DNA of 64,000 nucleotides from Mesorhizobium sp. (GCA_027492275.1 JAPUFC010000021.1:1-64000), one strand, 5' to 3'; shown: positions 1 to 9,239, counted from the stretch's first letter. Translations and numbers: made by a program. Notes: generated by a model not told the origin, from the letters alone.

Positions 1-368
1 CGGTGCGCCTCGTCGCCGCCCCGGCGCCGGCCGCGCCGCGCGAGACAGTGGCCGGCCCGCTGCCCGGCACGCTCGGCCGGCCGGCCTTTTCCATCGCCAT
101 CGCCAAGAGCCGGCAGATGCCGGCGCACGCCTTCACCCTGGAGTGGGACCGTCATGAGCTTCGTTTCCGAGAGTCTGTTTCCCGCGGCGACACCCGCGCG
201 AAGGATCCTGGCGGTGTGGCTTCCCAACCTCGCCGCCCAGCGGGTGCTGCGGCAGCGGCTGGGGTTCTGCTGGCCTTCGGTGGATCGCCCGGCCTCGCAG
301 CCGCCGCTGGTGGTGAGCCGGCCGGAGGACAACGCGCTGCGCATCGCCGCGCTCGACCCGCGCGCTGA
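1..368 (+). CDS. imuA: ImuA, C-terminal fragment cut by the window edge
   Basis: This open frame enters from the left edge and runs into imuB. ImuA is a RecA-like accessory factor of the ImuA-ImuB-DnaE2 mutasome that carries out error-prone translesion synthesis after DNA damage. Only the tail is visible (a segment ending LEWDRHELRF near residue 50). The call rests mostly on position directly before imuB and dnaE2. The frame overlaps imuB by 215 bases, which is long; the last 70 or so residues are Ala/Arg/Gly-rich and read like an out-of-frame shadow of imuB. So either imuA really ends inside imuB or an upstream frame change hides its true stop. Confidence 0.5.
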   Translation, partial: VRLVAAPAPAAPRETVAGPLPGTLGRPAFSIAIAKSRQMPAHAFTLEWDRHELRFRESVSRGDTRAKDPGGVASQPRRPAGAAAAAGVLLAFGGSPGLAAAAGGEPAGGQRAAHRRARPAR

Positions 369-1824
369 GCGCCTCGGGCTGAAGCTCGGCATGGGCCTCG
401 CGGACGCCCGCGCGATGCATCCCGGCATCGACGTCGTGGAGGCCGATCCCGTCGCCGACCGGCGGCTCATGGAAGGCGTCGCCGACTGGTGCGACCGCTA
501 CACGCCCCTGGTGGCGCTGGAGGGCGAGGACGGGCTGTTCCTCGACATTTCCGGCTCCGCCCATCTTTTCGGCGGCGAGAAGCGGCTGCTGGCCGACATG
601 CTTTCGCGCCTCTTCCAGCAGGGGCTCCAGGCGCGCGCCGGCCTCGCCTCGACTCCGGGCGCGGCGTGGGCGGCGGCGCGCTTCGCCAGCGGGGCCGTCG
701 TCCCGGCCGGGGAGGAGGCGGAGCTGGTGGCGCCGTTGCCGCTGGCGGCGCTGCGCCTGCCTCAGCCGACCTGCGAGGGGCTGGAGAGCGTCGGCCTGAG
801 GCGGGTCGGCGCCATCATCGGCGCGCCGCGCGGGCCGCTGGCGCGCCGTTTCGGGCGGTCGCTCCTGCTGCGTCTCGATCAGGCGCTGGGCCATGTCGAG
901 GAGGCGGTGTCGCCGCGCCTGCCGGTGCCGCCTCTGTCGGTCGAACGGCATTTCTTCGAGCCGATCGCCGCGATCGAGGACGTGGAAAGGGTGACGGCGC
1001 TGCTCGCGGCCACCCTCAAGGGCGATCTCGAACGCCGCGGCGAGGGCGCGCGCGCTCTCGAGCTGCTGCTCTTCCGGGTGGATGGCGCGCGGCTGAGGAT
1101 TGGCGCGCGCACGTCGCGGCCGCTGCGCGACCCGCGGCTCCTGCAGAAACTTTTTCGCGAGCGCTTCGCCGCTCTGGACGGACGGTTGGACGCGGGCTGC
1201 GGCTTCGACCTGGTGAGGCTGTCGGCCGTGGCGACGGCGCGGCTGGAGGAGACGCAGGGCGATCTCGCGGGCGCCGAAAGCGGATCGGAGGCGCTGTCCG
1301 TCTTCGTCGACCGCGTGCGGGCCCGGCTGGGCGAGGCCGCGCTGCTCGGGCCCGTGCTGGCCGAAAGCCACGTGCCGGAGCGCGCGGCGGTCCTGCGGCC
1401 TCTCGGCGGCGGCCTGCCGGCTAGCGGGGCGGTTTGCGAGGCGGAAAGACCGGTGCGCCTGTTCGCCGAGCCGGAACCGGTCGAGGTCGCGGCGAGCGAG
1501 CTGCCGGAAGGGCCGCCGGCCTCCTTCCGCTGGCGTCACGCCGCCTACCGCGTGGCGCGCGCCGAAGGCCCGGAGCGCATCGGCCCGGAATGGTGGCTGC
1601 ACGCCATGCCGCAAGTTTCCGGGCAAGACGAAGCGGGGAACGAAAGAAGCGGGGAGGAGCTGGACAGGCTGCGCCGGCTGGCGCTGGCCGCGCAGACCGC
1701 CGGCCTGACCCGCGACTATTTCCGCGTCGAGGACGGCGAGGGGCGCCGCTACTGGCTCTATCGCCAGGGCTTTCACGGCATGGCGCGGCCGCCGCGCTGG
1801 TTCATGCACGGGCTGTCGGCATGA
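154..1824 (+). CDS. imuB: ImuB, Y-family-like polymerase subunit of the mutasome
   Basis: A 556-residue protein with the ImuB opening RILAVWLPNLAAQRVLRQR, a Y-family palm/finger fold and a C-terminal segment containing RPVRLFAEPEPVEV, a pattern usual near the ImuB C-terminus. ImuB is a catalytically inactive Y-family relative that links the DnaE2 polymerase to the sliding clamp. Its stop overlaps the dnaE2 start (ATGA at 1821-1824), so the two are translationally coupled. Length is normal for the family. The cassette is normally LexA-controlled, but its promoter lies outside the window. Confidence 0.92.
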   Translation: MSFVSESLFPAATPARRILAVWLPNLAAQRVLRQRLGFCWPSVDRPASQPPLVVSRPEDNALRIAALDPRAERLGLKLGMGLADARAMHPGIDVVEADPVADRRLMEGVADWCDRYTPLVALEGEDGLFLDISGSAHLFGGEKRLLADMLSRLFQQGLQARAGLASTPGAAWAAARFASGAVVPAGEEAELVAPLPLAALRLPQPTCEGLESVGLRRVGAIIGAPRGPLARRFGRSLLLRLDQALGHVEEAVSPRLPVPPLSVERHFFEPIAAIEDVERVTALLAATLKGDLERRGEGARALELLLFRVDGARLRIGARTSRPLRDPRLLQKLFRERFAALDGRLDAGCGFDLVRLSAVATARLEETQGDLAGAESGSEALSVFVDRVRARLGEAALLGPVLAESHVPERAAVLRPLGGGLPASGAVCEAERPVRLFAEPEPVEVAASELPEGPPASFRWRHAAYRVARAEGPERIGPEWWLHAMPQVSGQDEAGNERSGEELDRLRRLALAAQTAGLTRDYFRVEDGEGRRYWLYRQGFHGMARPPRWFMHGLSA

Positions 1825-4800
1825 GCGCGCCGGCCTATGTGGAATTCGGCGTCCAGTCGAATTTCTCCTTCCTGCGCGGCGCCTCCAAGCCGGAGGAACT
1901 GGTGGTCGCGGCATGTCTTCATGGCCATGCGGCGATGGGGCTCGCCGACCGCAACACGGTGGCCGGCGTCGTGCGCGCCTGGAGCCAGGCGAAGCGGATC
2001 GAAATGCCCGACGGCGAGGCGCGGACGCTTGCCTATCATCCCGGCTGCCGCCTCGCCTTCGCCGACGGCACGCCGGACATGCTCGCCTATCCCCGCGACC
2101 GTACCGGCTGGGGGCATCTGTGCCGCATGCTGACGGAGGCGAACTGCCGGGACGATGCCGAAAAGGGATCGCCCATCCTGGAGCGAAAGGACCTGCTGGC
2201 GTGGGGAGACCGCATGTCGCTGGCGGTGCTGCCCGATCTCGCCGGCGACGGGCAGGCGCTGCTCGACCTCTTGAGAGGGCTGCGCGACCGCTTCGGCAAG
2301 GCGCTGCGCCTCTGTATCGCGCCGCTTCATGGCGGCGGCGACCGCTGGCGGCTCGAACAGGCGGCGGCGCTGGCGCAGGCCGCGCGCCTGCCGCTGATGG
2401 CCACGAACGACGTGCTCTATCACGACGAGGCGAGGCGGCCGGTGCAGGACGTGCTGACCGCCATCCGCCTCAAGACGACGGTGGCCAGGGCCGGCCATGC
2501 GCTGCGCGCGAACGCGGAGCGGCACCTCAAGGGAGGGGCGGAGATGGCCCGCCTGTTCCGCGGCCATCCGGAAGCGATCGCCGAGACGATGCGGTTTGCC
2601 GGCGAACTGGATTTTTCCCTGGATGAGCTCAAGCACAATTATCCCGACGAGAAGACGCGCGACGGGGCCACGGCGCAGCAGGAGCTGGAGAGGCTGACCT
2701 GGGAAGGCGCGGCGGTCCGATGGCCCGCCGGGGTGAAACCCGAGGTCAGGAAGAGGCTGGCCGACGAGCTGGCCCTGGTGGAGGAGCTCGGCTACGCAGG
2801 CTATTTCCTGACCGTCCACGACATCGTGCGCCATGCCCGCGAGGAGTTGAAAATCCTGTGCCAGGGACGGGGCTCGGCGGCGAATTCGCTGATCTGCTAC
2901 TGCCTCGGCGTCACCAATATCGGCCCCGAGCGGATGGACACGCTGTTCGAGCGGTTCATGTCCCGGGAGCGCAAGGAGCCGCCCGACATCGACGTCGATT
3001 TCGAGCACGACCGGCGGCCGGAGGTGCTCCAGTATGTTTATAAGAAATACAGCGAGAAGCACACGTCGCTGGCCGCAGCCGTCATCAGCTATCGCGGCCG
3101 CTCGGCCTTGCGCGAGGTCTCCAAGGCGATGGGCCTGTCGCAGGACGTGCAGGGCGCCCTGTCCGGTTCGCTGTGGGGCTGGTGGTCGACGACGCTCGGC
3201 GAAACGGAGGCGAAGGCCGGCGGACTGGCGGCGGCCGACCCGGCGGCGAGCCACGTCATCGCGCTCGCCAACGAGATCATGGAGTTTCCCCGCCATCTCA
3301 GCCAGCATGTCGGCGGCTTCGTCATCACCAGGGACCGGCTGGACGAGATCGTGCCGATCATGAAGACGGCCATGCCCGACCGCCTGATGATCGAATGGGA
3401 CAAGGACGACCTCGACGCGGTCGGCCTGTTCAAGGTCGACATCCTGGCGCTCGGCATGCTGTCCTGCCTGCGGCGCTGCCTGGAGCTGGCGCGCACCCAT
3501 TACGACGAGCGCGACGACCATGGCCGGCCGCTCGAACTGGCGACGATCAAGGAAGGCGACGCCGACGTCTACGCCATGATCCAGCGCGCCGACACGATCG
3601 GCGTGTTCCAGATCGAAAGCCGGGCGCAGATGTCGATGCTGCCCCGCCTGCAGCCGCGCGAGTTCTACGATCTGGTCATCGAGGTGGCGATCGTGCGGCC
3701 CGGCCCGATCCAGGGCAACATGGTGCATCCCTACCTTCGAAGGCGTGAGGGCAGCGAGAAAGTCACTTATCCCAAGCCGGAGCTTAAAAGCATACTGGGC
3801 AAGACGAAAGGTGTCCCTCTGTTTCAGGAGCAGGCGATGCAAATCGCCATCAAGGCCGCGGGATTCAAGCCGGAAAAAGCCGACAAGCTGCGGCGGGCCA
3901 TGGCAACCTTCAGACGAACGGGCACGATCGACAAGCTGAAGGACGAATTCATCCAGGGAATGGTCGACAACGGCTATCCGAAAGATTTCGCGGAAAACTG
4001 TTTCCGGCAGATCGAAGGCTTCGGCGACTACGGCTTTCCGGAAAGCCATGCCGCGTCCTTTGCCCTGCTGGTCTACACATCGTGCTGGTTCAAGACCTTC
4101 TATCCCGACGTGTTCTGCGCGGCGCTGCTCAACTCCCAGCCCATGGGCTTCTACAGGCCGGCGCAGCTCGTGCGCGACGCCGCCGACCACGGCGTGGAGA
4201 TCCGCGCCGTGGATATCAACGCCTCCCAATGGGACTGCACGCTGGAGCAGGCGGAATTCGATCCGGCCAGGATCATCGCCCGCCACGCCTCGATGCGCGG
4301 GGTGATCAAGTCGCGGCATGCGCTGCGGCTCGGCTTCCGGCAGATCAAGGGCCTGTCGGAGGCGGCGATGGTCGAGTTCGCGCAGCGGCGCGGGGCCGGC
4401 TACACCTCGGTCCGCGACGTCTGGCTTCGCTCCGGTCTCGACGTCGACGACATCGAACGCCTCGCCGAGGGCGACGCCTTCCGTTCGATCGGCCTGGACC
4501 GGCGCGCCGCGCTGTGGGCCGTGCGCGGGCTGGACGGCCGCCGCGCGGTGGAGCGCCTGCCTCTGTTCGAGCGGCCGGCCCAGACGCTCGCCGACAACGA
4601 GCCGCAGATGACGCTGCCGCGAATGCCGCTCGGCGAGCATGTCATCCACGATTATCGCGCGCTCGGCCTGTCGCTGAAGGCGCATCCCGTCTCCTTCCTC
4701 CGGGAGCGGCTGGAACGCAAGGGCGTCACGCCCAACGTCCTTTTGCCTTCCGTTCCCAACGGAAGCCGCGTCACGGTGGCCGGCCTGATCCTGGTGCGGC

Positions 4801-5192
4801 AGAGGCCGGGCAAGGGCAACGCCATCTTCCTGACGCTGGAGGATGAGAAATCGGTCGCCAACATCATCGTCTGGTCGCGGGATTTCGAGCGGATGCGGGC
4901 GGTCATCATGGGCTCGCGCTTCGTCAGCGTCACCGGCCGCCTGCAATCGGCCAAGGATGTCGTCCACATCGTGGCCGAGCGGATGGAGGACCTCAGCCTC
5001 TGGCTGGGCGACCTGTCGGAGGAATCCGGCCAGAAGATCATGGCGTCGATAGACCGGGGCGAACAGCCGCAGCCGCCGTCGCACCCGGGCGCCCGGAGGA
5101 CCTCCCGCGACGGCGAGCCGAACGGCGGCAGGGCGGAAGCGGTCGCGCGCAGGGTGCGCGGCGTGATGCCCAAGGGGAGGAATTTCCAGTGA
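1821..5192 (+). CDS. dnaE2: Error-prone DNA polymerase DnaE2
   Basis: The 1123-residue alpha subunit of a C-family polymerase. The start is the ATG inside the ATGA overlap with imuB, giving the usual N-terminus YVEFGVQSNFSFLRGAS that begins the PHP domain. The polymerase catalytic motif PDIDVDFEHD carries acidic residues D389, D391 and D393. A C-terminal OB-fold segment (around VTVAGLILVRQRPGKG) follows. It copies past lesions during SOS-type mutagenesis together with ImuB. The length matches DnaE2 rather than replicative DnaE1. The frame stays open 387 bases upstream of the chosen start, but that part lies inside imuB. Confidence 0.96.
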   Translation: MSAPAYVEFGVQSNFSFLRGASKPEELVVAACLHGHAAMGLADRNTVAGVVRAWSQAKRIEMPDGEARTLAYHPGCRLAFADGTPDMLAYPRDRTGWGHLCRMLTEANCRDDAEKGSPILERKDLLAWGDRMSLAVLPDLAGDGQALLDLLRGLRDRFGKALRLCIAPLHGGGDRWRLEQAAALAQAARLPLMATNDVLYHDEARRPVQDVLTAIRLKTTVARAGHALRANAERHLKGGAEMARLFRGHPEAIAETMRFAGELDFSLDELKHNYPDEKTRDGATAQQELERLTWEGAAVRWPAGVKPEVRKRLADELALVEELGYAGYFLTVHDIVRHAREELKILCQGRGSAANSLICYCLGVTNIGPERMDTLFERFMSRERKEPPDIDVDFEHDRRPEVLQYVYKKYSEKHTSLAAAVISYRGRSALREVSKAMGLSQDVQGALSGSLWGWWSTTLGETEAKAGGLAAADPAASHVIALANEIMEFPRHLSQHVGGFVITRDRLDEIVPIMKTAMPDRLMIEWDKDDLDAVGLFKVDILALGMLSCLRRCLELARTHYDERDDHGRPLELATIKEGDADVYAMIQRADTIGVFQIESRAQMSMLPRLQPREFYDLVIEVAIVRPGPIQGNMVHPYLRRREGSEKVTYPKPELKSILGKTKGVPLFQEQAMQIAIKAAGFKPEKADKLRRAMATFRRTGTIDKLKDEFIQGMVDNGYPKDFAENCFRQIEGFGDYGFPESHAASFALLVYTSCWFKTFYPDVFCAALLNSQPMGFYRPAQLVRDAADHGVEIRAVDINASQWDCTLEQAEFDPARIIARHASMRGVIKSRHALRLGFRQIKGLSEAAMVEFAQRRGAGYTSVRDVWLRSGLDVDDIERLAEGDAFRSIGLDRRAALWAVRGLDGRRAVERLPLFERPAQTLADNEPQMTLPRMPLGEHVIHDYRALGLSLKAHPVSFLRERLERKGVTPNVLLPSVPNGSRVTVAGLILVRQRPGKGNAIFLTLEDEKSVANIIVWSRDFERMRAVIMGSRFVSVTGRLQSAKDVVHIVAERMEDLSLWLGDLSEESGQKIMASIDRGEQPQPPSHPGARRTSRDGEPNGGRAEAVARRVRGVMPKGRNFQ

Positions 5193-5201
5193 CGCGGCCG
5201 T

Positions 5202-5411
5202 TCAGGACGGCGAGGGATCCTCGATCGCGCGCGCTTCCGAAGGCAGCATCACCGGAATGCCGTCCCGGATCGGATAGGCGAGGCGCGCGGTGCCGGAAAC
5301 AAGCTCGTCGCGCCCGGCATCGAGAACGAGACGCCCCTTGGTCAGCGGGCAGACCAGAAGCTCCAGCAGCCTGGGGTCGATCTCCACCCTGCCGTCACGT
5401 CCCGCTGTCAT
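5202..5411 (-). CDS. Trm112/UPF0434-like small protein
   Basis: A 69-residue protein with the family pattern [14 protein letters not shown] and a C-terminal [11 protein letters not shown]. It belongs to the Trm112p-like (UPF0434/YcaR) family; eukaryotic members act as partners of methyltransferases, while the bacterial role is unclear. Only one Cys of the possible zinc knuckle remains (in CPLTKG), as in many proteobacterial members. The start codon overlaps the stop of the LON-domain gene by four bases, so the two are co-translated. A longer upstream reading in this frame is a shadow of the LON gene. Confidence 0.85.
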   Translation of the reverse strand: MTAGRDGRVEIDPRLLELLVCPLTKGRLVLDAGRDELVSGTARLAYPIRDGIPVMLPSEARAIEDPSPS

Positions 5412-6082
5412 TGCAGGCTCCCGGTCTGGTCCTTGTCGCGGGCCAGCGCCATCTCGGTCAGCGCGATGAGCGTTTCGGCGCGCATCCTGAGGTCGGGGGC
5501 CTCCAGCAACGCCTGTTTCTCGGCCGCCCCGTAGGGCGCCATCATGGCCAGCGCGTTGACCAGTACGGCATTGTCCGCCCGGCTGACGCTCGCCCAGTCC
5601 GCGTCGAGCCCGTTGGCGTCCAGATAGGCCTTGAAGACGCGCAGCAGCGCCGTGCGATCCACAGCGCCGGCGCTCGGGTCCTCGGCGAGATCGGCGATAA
5701 AGGGACGCGCGCGGCACTGGCGGAAGGGTGTGCGCACGGACAGTTCGGCATCGAGCCGGAAACGGCATATGCCCTGCAGCGCGATGAGGTAGCGGCCGTC
5801 GCCGGTTTCGTTGAGGGAGGTGATGCGGCCCATGCAGCCGACGGGGCTGAGCTCCGGCTCGCCATCCTCGCGCGCAGCCCCGTCAAGGCCAGGCTGGATC
5901 ATGCCGATGACGCGGTCGCGCGCCATCGCCTCATCGATCATCTGCAAATAGCGCGGCTCGAAGATGTTCAGCGGCATGCGGCCACCCGGCAGCAGCAGCG
6001 CGGCGGCCAGCGGAAAGACCGGAATGGTTTCCGGAAGGTCCTCTTCCTTGCGGTAATGGACGTTTCCCGCCTGCACGGCCAT
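5408..6082 (-). CDS. LON substrate-binding-domain protein
   Basis: A 224-residue protein consisting of the N-terminal (substrate-recognition) domain of Lon protease without the ATPase and peptidase parts. The typical opening [19 protein letters not shown] and [16 protein letters not shown] is present. In alphaproteobacteria this gene usually lies beside a thioredoxin/TPR gene and the Trm112-like gene, as here. The function is not established; a role in protein quality control is inferred from the fold and the chaperone neighbour. Confidence 0.9.
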   Translation of the reverse strand: MAVQAGNVHYRKEEDLPETIPVFPLAAALLLPGGRMPLNIFEPRYLQMIDEAMARDRVIGMIQPGLDGAAREDGEPELSPVGCMGRITSLNETGDGRYLIALQGICRFRLDAELSVRTPFRQCRARPFIADLAEDPSAGAVDRTALLRVFKAYLDANGLDADWASVSRADNAVLVNALAMMAPYGAAEKQALLEAPDLRMRAETLIALTEMALARDKDQTGSLQ

Positions 6083-6120
6083 GTCTCCTTCATACCCGAG
6101 CGCCGCCGGTGGCGGCCGGC

Positions 6121-7068
6121 TCAGGAAAACAGCAGCGCCGACAGCTTGCGCCGCGCCGACAGCGTCGCTTCGTCGGTCAGGCCCCAGGCCTCGAAGAGCT
6201 TGAGCAACTGCGCCCGCGCGCCATCGTCGTTCCAGCTCCGGTCCGCCTTGACGATGGCAAGCAGATTGTCCGCCGCCTCGGCGCGCTTGCCCTGCGCGTT
6301 CTGGATCATCGCCAGGTCGAAGCGCGCCTGGTGATCCTTGGGGTTGTCGGCCAGCCGGCGCTGCAATGCGGCGGGATCGCCGAGGCCGGCCGCCTCGGCG
6401 GCCAGCGCCATCTTCGAGCGGACCGCCGCAACCGAAGGCGCGTCGCGCTTGTCCTGCGGCACGCGGTCCAGCACGGCCTCGGCATTTTCCGCGTCGCCCG
6501 ATTCGTAGAGCAGGTCGGCCAGGCCGGCGAGCGCCTCCACATGCTCGGGCATCTCGTCGAGAACGGCCTGGAAGAGATCGGCGGCCTGCGCCAGGTCGCC
6601 CGCCTCGCGCGCCTCCCTGGCCGCGGCGAGCGCCTCCTCGACCTCGGCGCCGCCATTCTTGCCGATGACGCGCTGGACGAATTCGCGGATCTGGCTTTCG
6701 GGGACGGCTCCCATGAAGCCGTCGACGGGCTTACCGTCCTTGAAGGCGATGACGGCCGGGATCGACTGGATGCCGAGCTGCCCGGCGATCGCCGGATGCT
6801 CGTCGATGTTCATCTTGACCAGCCTGACCTTGCCGGCGGCGGCCGCGACGACCTTCTCCAGGGCCGGCTGCAACTGCTTGCAGGGCCCGCACCACGGCGC
6901 CCAGAAATCCACCAGGACGGGCTGCCGGCGCGATTCCTGGATGACGTCGGCTGTGAAGCCGGCCGTCGTCGTGTCCTTCACCGGCGGCGCGGCGGGTTGT
7001 CCGGCGGCGCCATAGCTGACCGTCGTGTTGTAGGCGTTGCCGCCGGAAAAGCCGTTCGTGTCGCTCAT
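6121..7068 (-). CDS. Thioredoxin-TPR co-chaperone (CnoX/YbbN type)
   Basis: A 315-residue cytoplasmic protein: a thioredoxin domain (residues about 30-140) with the intact redox motif WCGPC (C60 and C63), then a TPR-like helical region (about 150-310) typical of CnoX/YbbN holdases that protect clients and deliver them to GroEL. The start at 7068 gives the conserved N-terminus MSDTNGFSGG and has AGGTGGG directly upstream. The frame is open for 32 more codons, but that part looks non-coding. Both Cys are present, so thioredoxin activity is plausible, unlike the E. coli protein, which lacks the CxxC. Confidence 0.9.
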   Translation of the reverse strand: MSDTNGFSGGNAYNTTVSYGAAGQPAAPPVKDTTTAGFTADVIQESRRQPVLVDFWAPWCGPCKQLQPALEKVVAAAAGKVRLVKMNIDEHPAIAGQLGIQSIPAVIAFKDGKPVDGFMGAVPESQIREFVQRVIGKNGGAEVEEALAAAREAREAGDLAQAADLFQAVLDEMPEHVEALAGLADLLYESGDAENAEAVLDRVPQDKRDAPSVAAVRSKMALAAEAAGLGDPAALQRRLADNPKDHQARFDLAMIQNAQGKRAEAADNLLAIVKADRSWNDDGARAQLLKLFEAWGLTDEATLSARRKLSALLFS

Positions 7069-7182
7069 CCCACCTGTTCCATCGCTCGCGTTGCAGGGCT
7101 CCGTGCCGGGTCGTTCGGTCAATCGGTCCGGTCCATCGGTATCGCCGCGCCGGCAAGCTGGCAACCACCCACCATGTGGCGA

Positions 7183-7680
7183 TCAGCCCGCCAGATTCAA
7201 GACGAGAGGCCGGTGTCCCGTGGCGTCGAGGAAGCGCAGCAGATCGGCGGGCGCGATCGAGGTGGTCGCCTCGTTGGTCAGCGGGTGCACGTTGACCACC
7301 GTCTGACGCAGCAGCGCGGCGTCGATGACCGGACGCACCTTTCCCTGCGTGTCGTTGACGAGCCCGAGCAGAGTGACCGCGCCCGGGGTGACCCCGAGCA
7401 GTTCCAGCATCGCCTCCGGCCGGCCGAAGGAGACGCGCCCCGTGGCGCCGATCGCGTGATGGATCCGCTTCAGGTCGACCGCCGCGTTCTCCTCGACCGT
7501 GATCAGGAAATACTGGCCGCCCTTGTCCCTGAGGAAGAGGTTCTTGGTGTGCCCTCCGGGGATTTCGCCGCGCAGCGCCTGCGATTCGGCCACCGTGTGG
7601 AGGGGCGGGTGCCTGACCGTCGAAGCGCGGATGCCCATTGTGGACAGCATGGACAGGATCTCGTCCGGGGTCTTGGGCAT
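7183..7680 (-). CDS. YbaK/ProX-family aminoacyl-tRNA deacylase (ProXp-ala type)
   Basis: A 165-residue single-domain protein of the trans-editing family that hydrolyses mischarged Ala-tRNA(Pro). Visible family motifs are TVAESQALRGEIPGGHTKNL, whose Lys in GGHTKNL is the expected catalytic lysine, and GLVNDTQGKVRPVID. The start is the ATG at 7680, before the conserved MPKTPDEILSML; an open extension of 71 codons upstream is Arg/Pro-rich and not family-like. It is a housekeeping translation-fidelity gene, next to but on the opposite strand from tRNA-Gly. Confidence 0.87.
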   Translation of the reverse strand: MPKTPDEILSMLSTMGIRASTVRHPPLHTVAESQALRGEIPGGHTKNLFLRDKGGQYFLITVEENAAVDLKRIHHAIGATGRVSFGRPEAMLELLGVTPGAVTLLGLVNDTQGKVRPVIDAALLRQTVVNVHPLTNEATTSIAPADLLRFLDATGHRPLVLNLAG

Positions 7681-7887
7681 GGGCGCTCTGGCTGGTGGAT
7701 CTGGGTTTCTTCTATGAACAGCAAACCGGCCATGCAAGGCCGCGAAGTCCCTTTCCCGATGGCGGGCCGGATGCCTGCGAAATGCCTTCAGGCTTCGGGT
7801 CGGCCGCGGTGAAGAGGGGGCGCGCCGGGGCCGCAACGGCAAGGCGCCTCGGACATCGCGATTCTGCAGCGCGGTGCGACTTCCCTG

Positions 7888-7916
7888 TTGCAATCGCTTT
7901 GCTCTTCCGCCATATA
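7888..7916 (+). promoter_or_regulatory. Putative sigma-70 promoter for tRNA-Gly
   Basis: TTGCAA (7888-7893) and CATATA (7911-7916) are separated by 17 bases and lie about 30 bases before the mature tRNA 5' end. This is a pattern match only. Confidence 0.4.
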
Positions 7917-7945
7917 GGCCCGGCTTGCAGCCAAGAGCTGCCGGA

Positions 7946-8020
7946 GCGGGTGTAGCTCAGGGGTAGAGCACAACCTTGCCAAGGTTGGGGTCGAGCGTTC
8001 GAATCGCTTCACCCGCTCCA
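7946..8020 (+). tRNA. tRNA-Gly (anticodon GCC)
   Basis: A complete cloverleaf. The acceptor stem GCGGGTG pairs with CACCCGC, the D arm contains AGCTCAGGGGTAGAGC, the anticodon stem CAACC/GGTTG encloses loop TTGCCAA with anticodon GCC at 7978-7980, and the T arm contains GTTCGAATC. CCA is encoded at 8018-8020. The accessory catabolic locus begins just downstream, and tRNA 3' ends are common integration sites, but no second copy of the 3' end was found in the window. Confidence 0.97.
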
Positions 8021-8050
8021 GTTTATCTGATAAAATCAATGCATGACCGG

Positions 8051-8080
8051 GCCGACCTTAGATTGGTCGGCTGCTCTTTT
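8051..8080 (+). terminator. Rho-independent terminator after tRNA-Gly
   Basis: A perfect 7-bp stem GCCGACC/GGTCGGC with a 7-base loop (8051-8071) is followed by TGCTCTTTT. It lies 30 bases after the tRNA and fits an intrinsic terminator. Confidence 0.62.
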
Positions 8081-8279
8081 GCGTTTGGTCATATTCGCAT
8101 CGCGCTTGATGATGTCGTGCTGACCGCATGAGGTCGGTGACCGCCATTTGGCCCGGGGCACCCAACCGATCAGCGCATCGAATCTGATTTGCACGCGCTG
8201 AGAAATCGCGATCCAACCAAAATGAAAACCGCTCCAGCCGCAGTTCATAGTTTCCGGTGGCCTCAATTCGTGTACGCCG
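8081..8279. other. Gap without a recognisable gene
   Basis: About 200 bases of visibly lower GC than the left flank, between the tRNA terminator and the 3' end of the KDG kinase gene. An open frame crosses it on the minus strand, but its translation shows no recognisable family and it overlaps the kinase. It may be decayed sequence at an island boundary. Confidence 0.4.
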
Positions 8280-9239
8280 TCACGACCTAAATGCGGCTGC
8301 GATCCTATCCAACGGTGCCAGTGCCCCCCTTGTCCTGACGACGCAGGCTGCAACCAGATGACCGCGCGCCACGGCGTGGGTTACCGAGGAGCCTGAAAGC
8401 CGGGCAGCCAAATAGGCTCCATTGAAAGCATCGCCAGCGCCCGTCGTATCCAGCGGCTCGACAGGATAGGCCGGAACGTATCTGGGCTCTTGTCCGTCGA
8501 TTGCTGCAAAAGCCCCTTTCGGACCGTGCTTTATGACAAGCTCGCCGATGCCGGAGTTGCGCAACCGCCTCAAAGTTGTCTCGGGATCCACGTCATCAAA
8601 TAAAAGTTGCTCATCGTCATAGGTGGGTAAGGCGATATCCACCAACGGCATCATCGCACCCATCACCTCGCGCGCTTCCGTGATGCTGTGCCAGAGTTTT
8701 GGACGAAAGTTCGTGTCGAAGGCGATCCGCGTCCCAGCCTTCCTGGCGGTGGCTAGCGCCTGAAACAGATTTTCGCGCGGCCCGGGCGACAGAATCGCAA
8801 GGGTGATTCCGCTCAAGTAGATCAGTGTCCGACCGGTCAGACTGGTGGACAACGCCGCCGGATCGTCGGCCAGTCGGCGGGCGGCCGCATCGCTGCGCCA
8901 ATAGGCGAATGAACGCTCGCCGTCCACAAGCTGGATCAGGTAGATGCCCGGATGGGCGCCTTTAACCGTCGGGCTGGCGGCGATACCAATGCCATTGCGC
9001 CGAAAGAAGGAAACCTGCTCGGCAGAATAGATGTCGTCACCGCAAGCGGTTACGTAGTCCATAGCGGTCGAAGGCTCTAGAATCGCACGCATCGTCCATA
9101 GCGTGTTGAACGTATCCCCCGAATAAGCTGCCCGCCAACTGTCGGAGCTGGTCTTCGAGAACTCCATCATGCATTCGCCGATGGCCGCTACCCCAGACAA
9201 GGGCGTCGGACCCTCAAGATTCCCGTCTGCGTCTTGCAT
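8280..9239 (-). CDS. kdgK: 2-keto-3-deoxygluconate kinase (PfkB family)
   Basis: A 319-residue ribokinase-fold sugar kinase. The N-terminal GECMMEFS and the C-terminal catalytic signature DTTGAGDAFNGAYLA (with the base Asp) mark a PfkB-family enzyme. Its place after uxuA and uxuB identifies the likely substrate as KDG, giving KDPG for the Entner-Doudoroff aldolase, which is not in the window. The start overlaps the end of uxuA by 26 bases. Base composition is lower in GC than at the window edges (for example, 28 of the 60 bases 8581-8640 are G or C), in keeping with transferred DNA. Confidence 0.88.
   Translation of the reverse strand: MQDADGNLEGPTPLSGVAAIGECMMEFSKTSSDSWRAAYSGDTFNTLWTMRAILEPSTAMDYVTACGDDIYSAEQVSFFRRNGIGIAASPTVKGAHPGIYLIQLVDGERSFAYWRSDAAARRLADDPAALSTSLTGRTLIYLSGITLAILSPGPRENLFQALATARKAGTRIAFDTNFRPKLWHSITEAREVMGAMMPLVDIALPTYDDEQLLFDDVDPETTLRRLRNSGIGELVIKHGPKGAFAAIDGQEPRYVPAYPVEPLDTTGAGDAFNGAYLAARLSGSSVTHAVARGHLVAACVVRTRGALAPLDRIAAAFRS

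Noticed and set aside
1773-5084. A minus-strand open frame of about 1100 codons opposite dnaE2
   Set aside because: It lies exactly antisense to a certain dnaE2 gene, is rich in Arg/Gln/His as frame shadows of GC-rich genes are, and shows no family motif.
8036-8353. A 105-codon minus-strand frame between tRNA-Gly and kdgK
   Set aside because: Overlaps the 3' end of kdgK and the tRNA terminator, and no recognisable family is seen. It may be decayed sequence.
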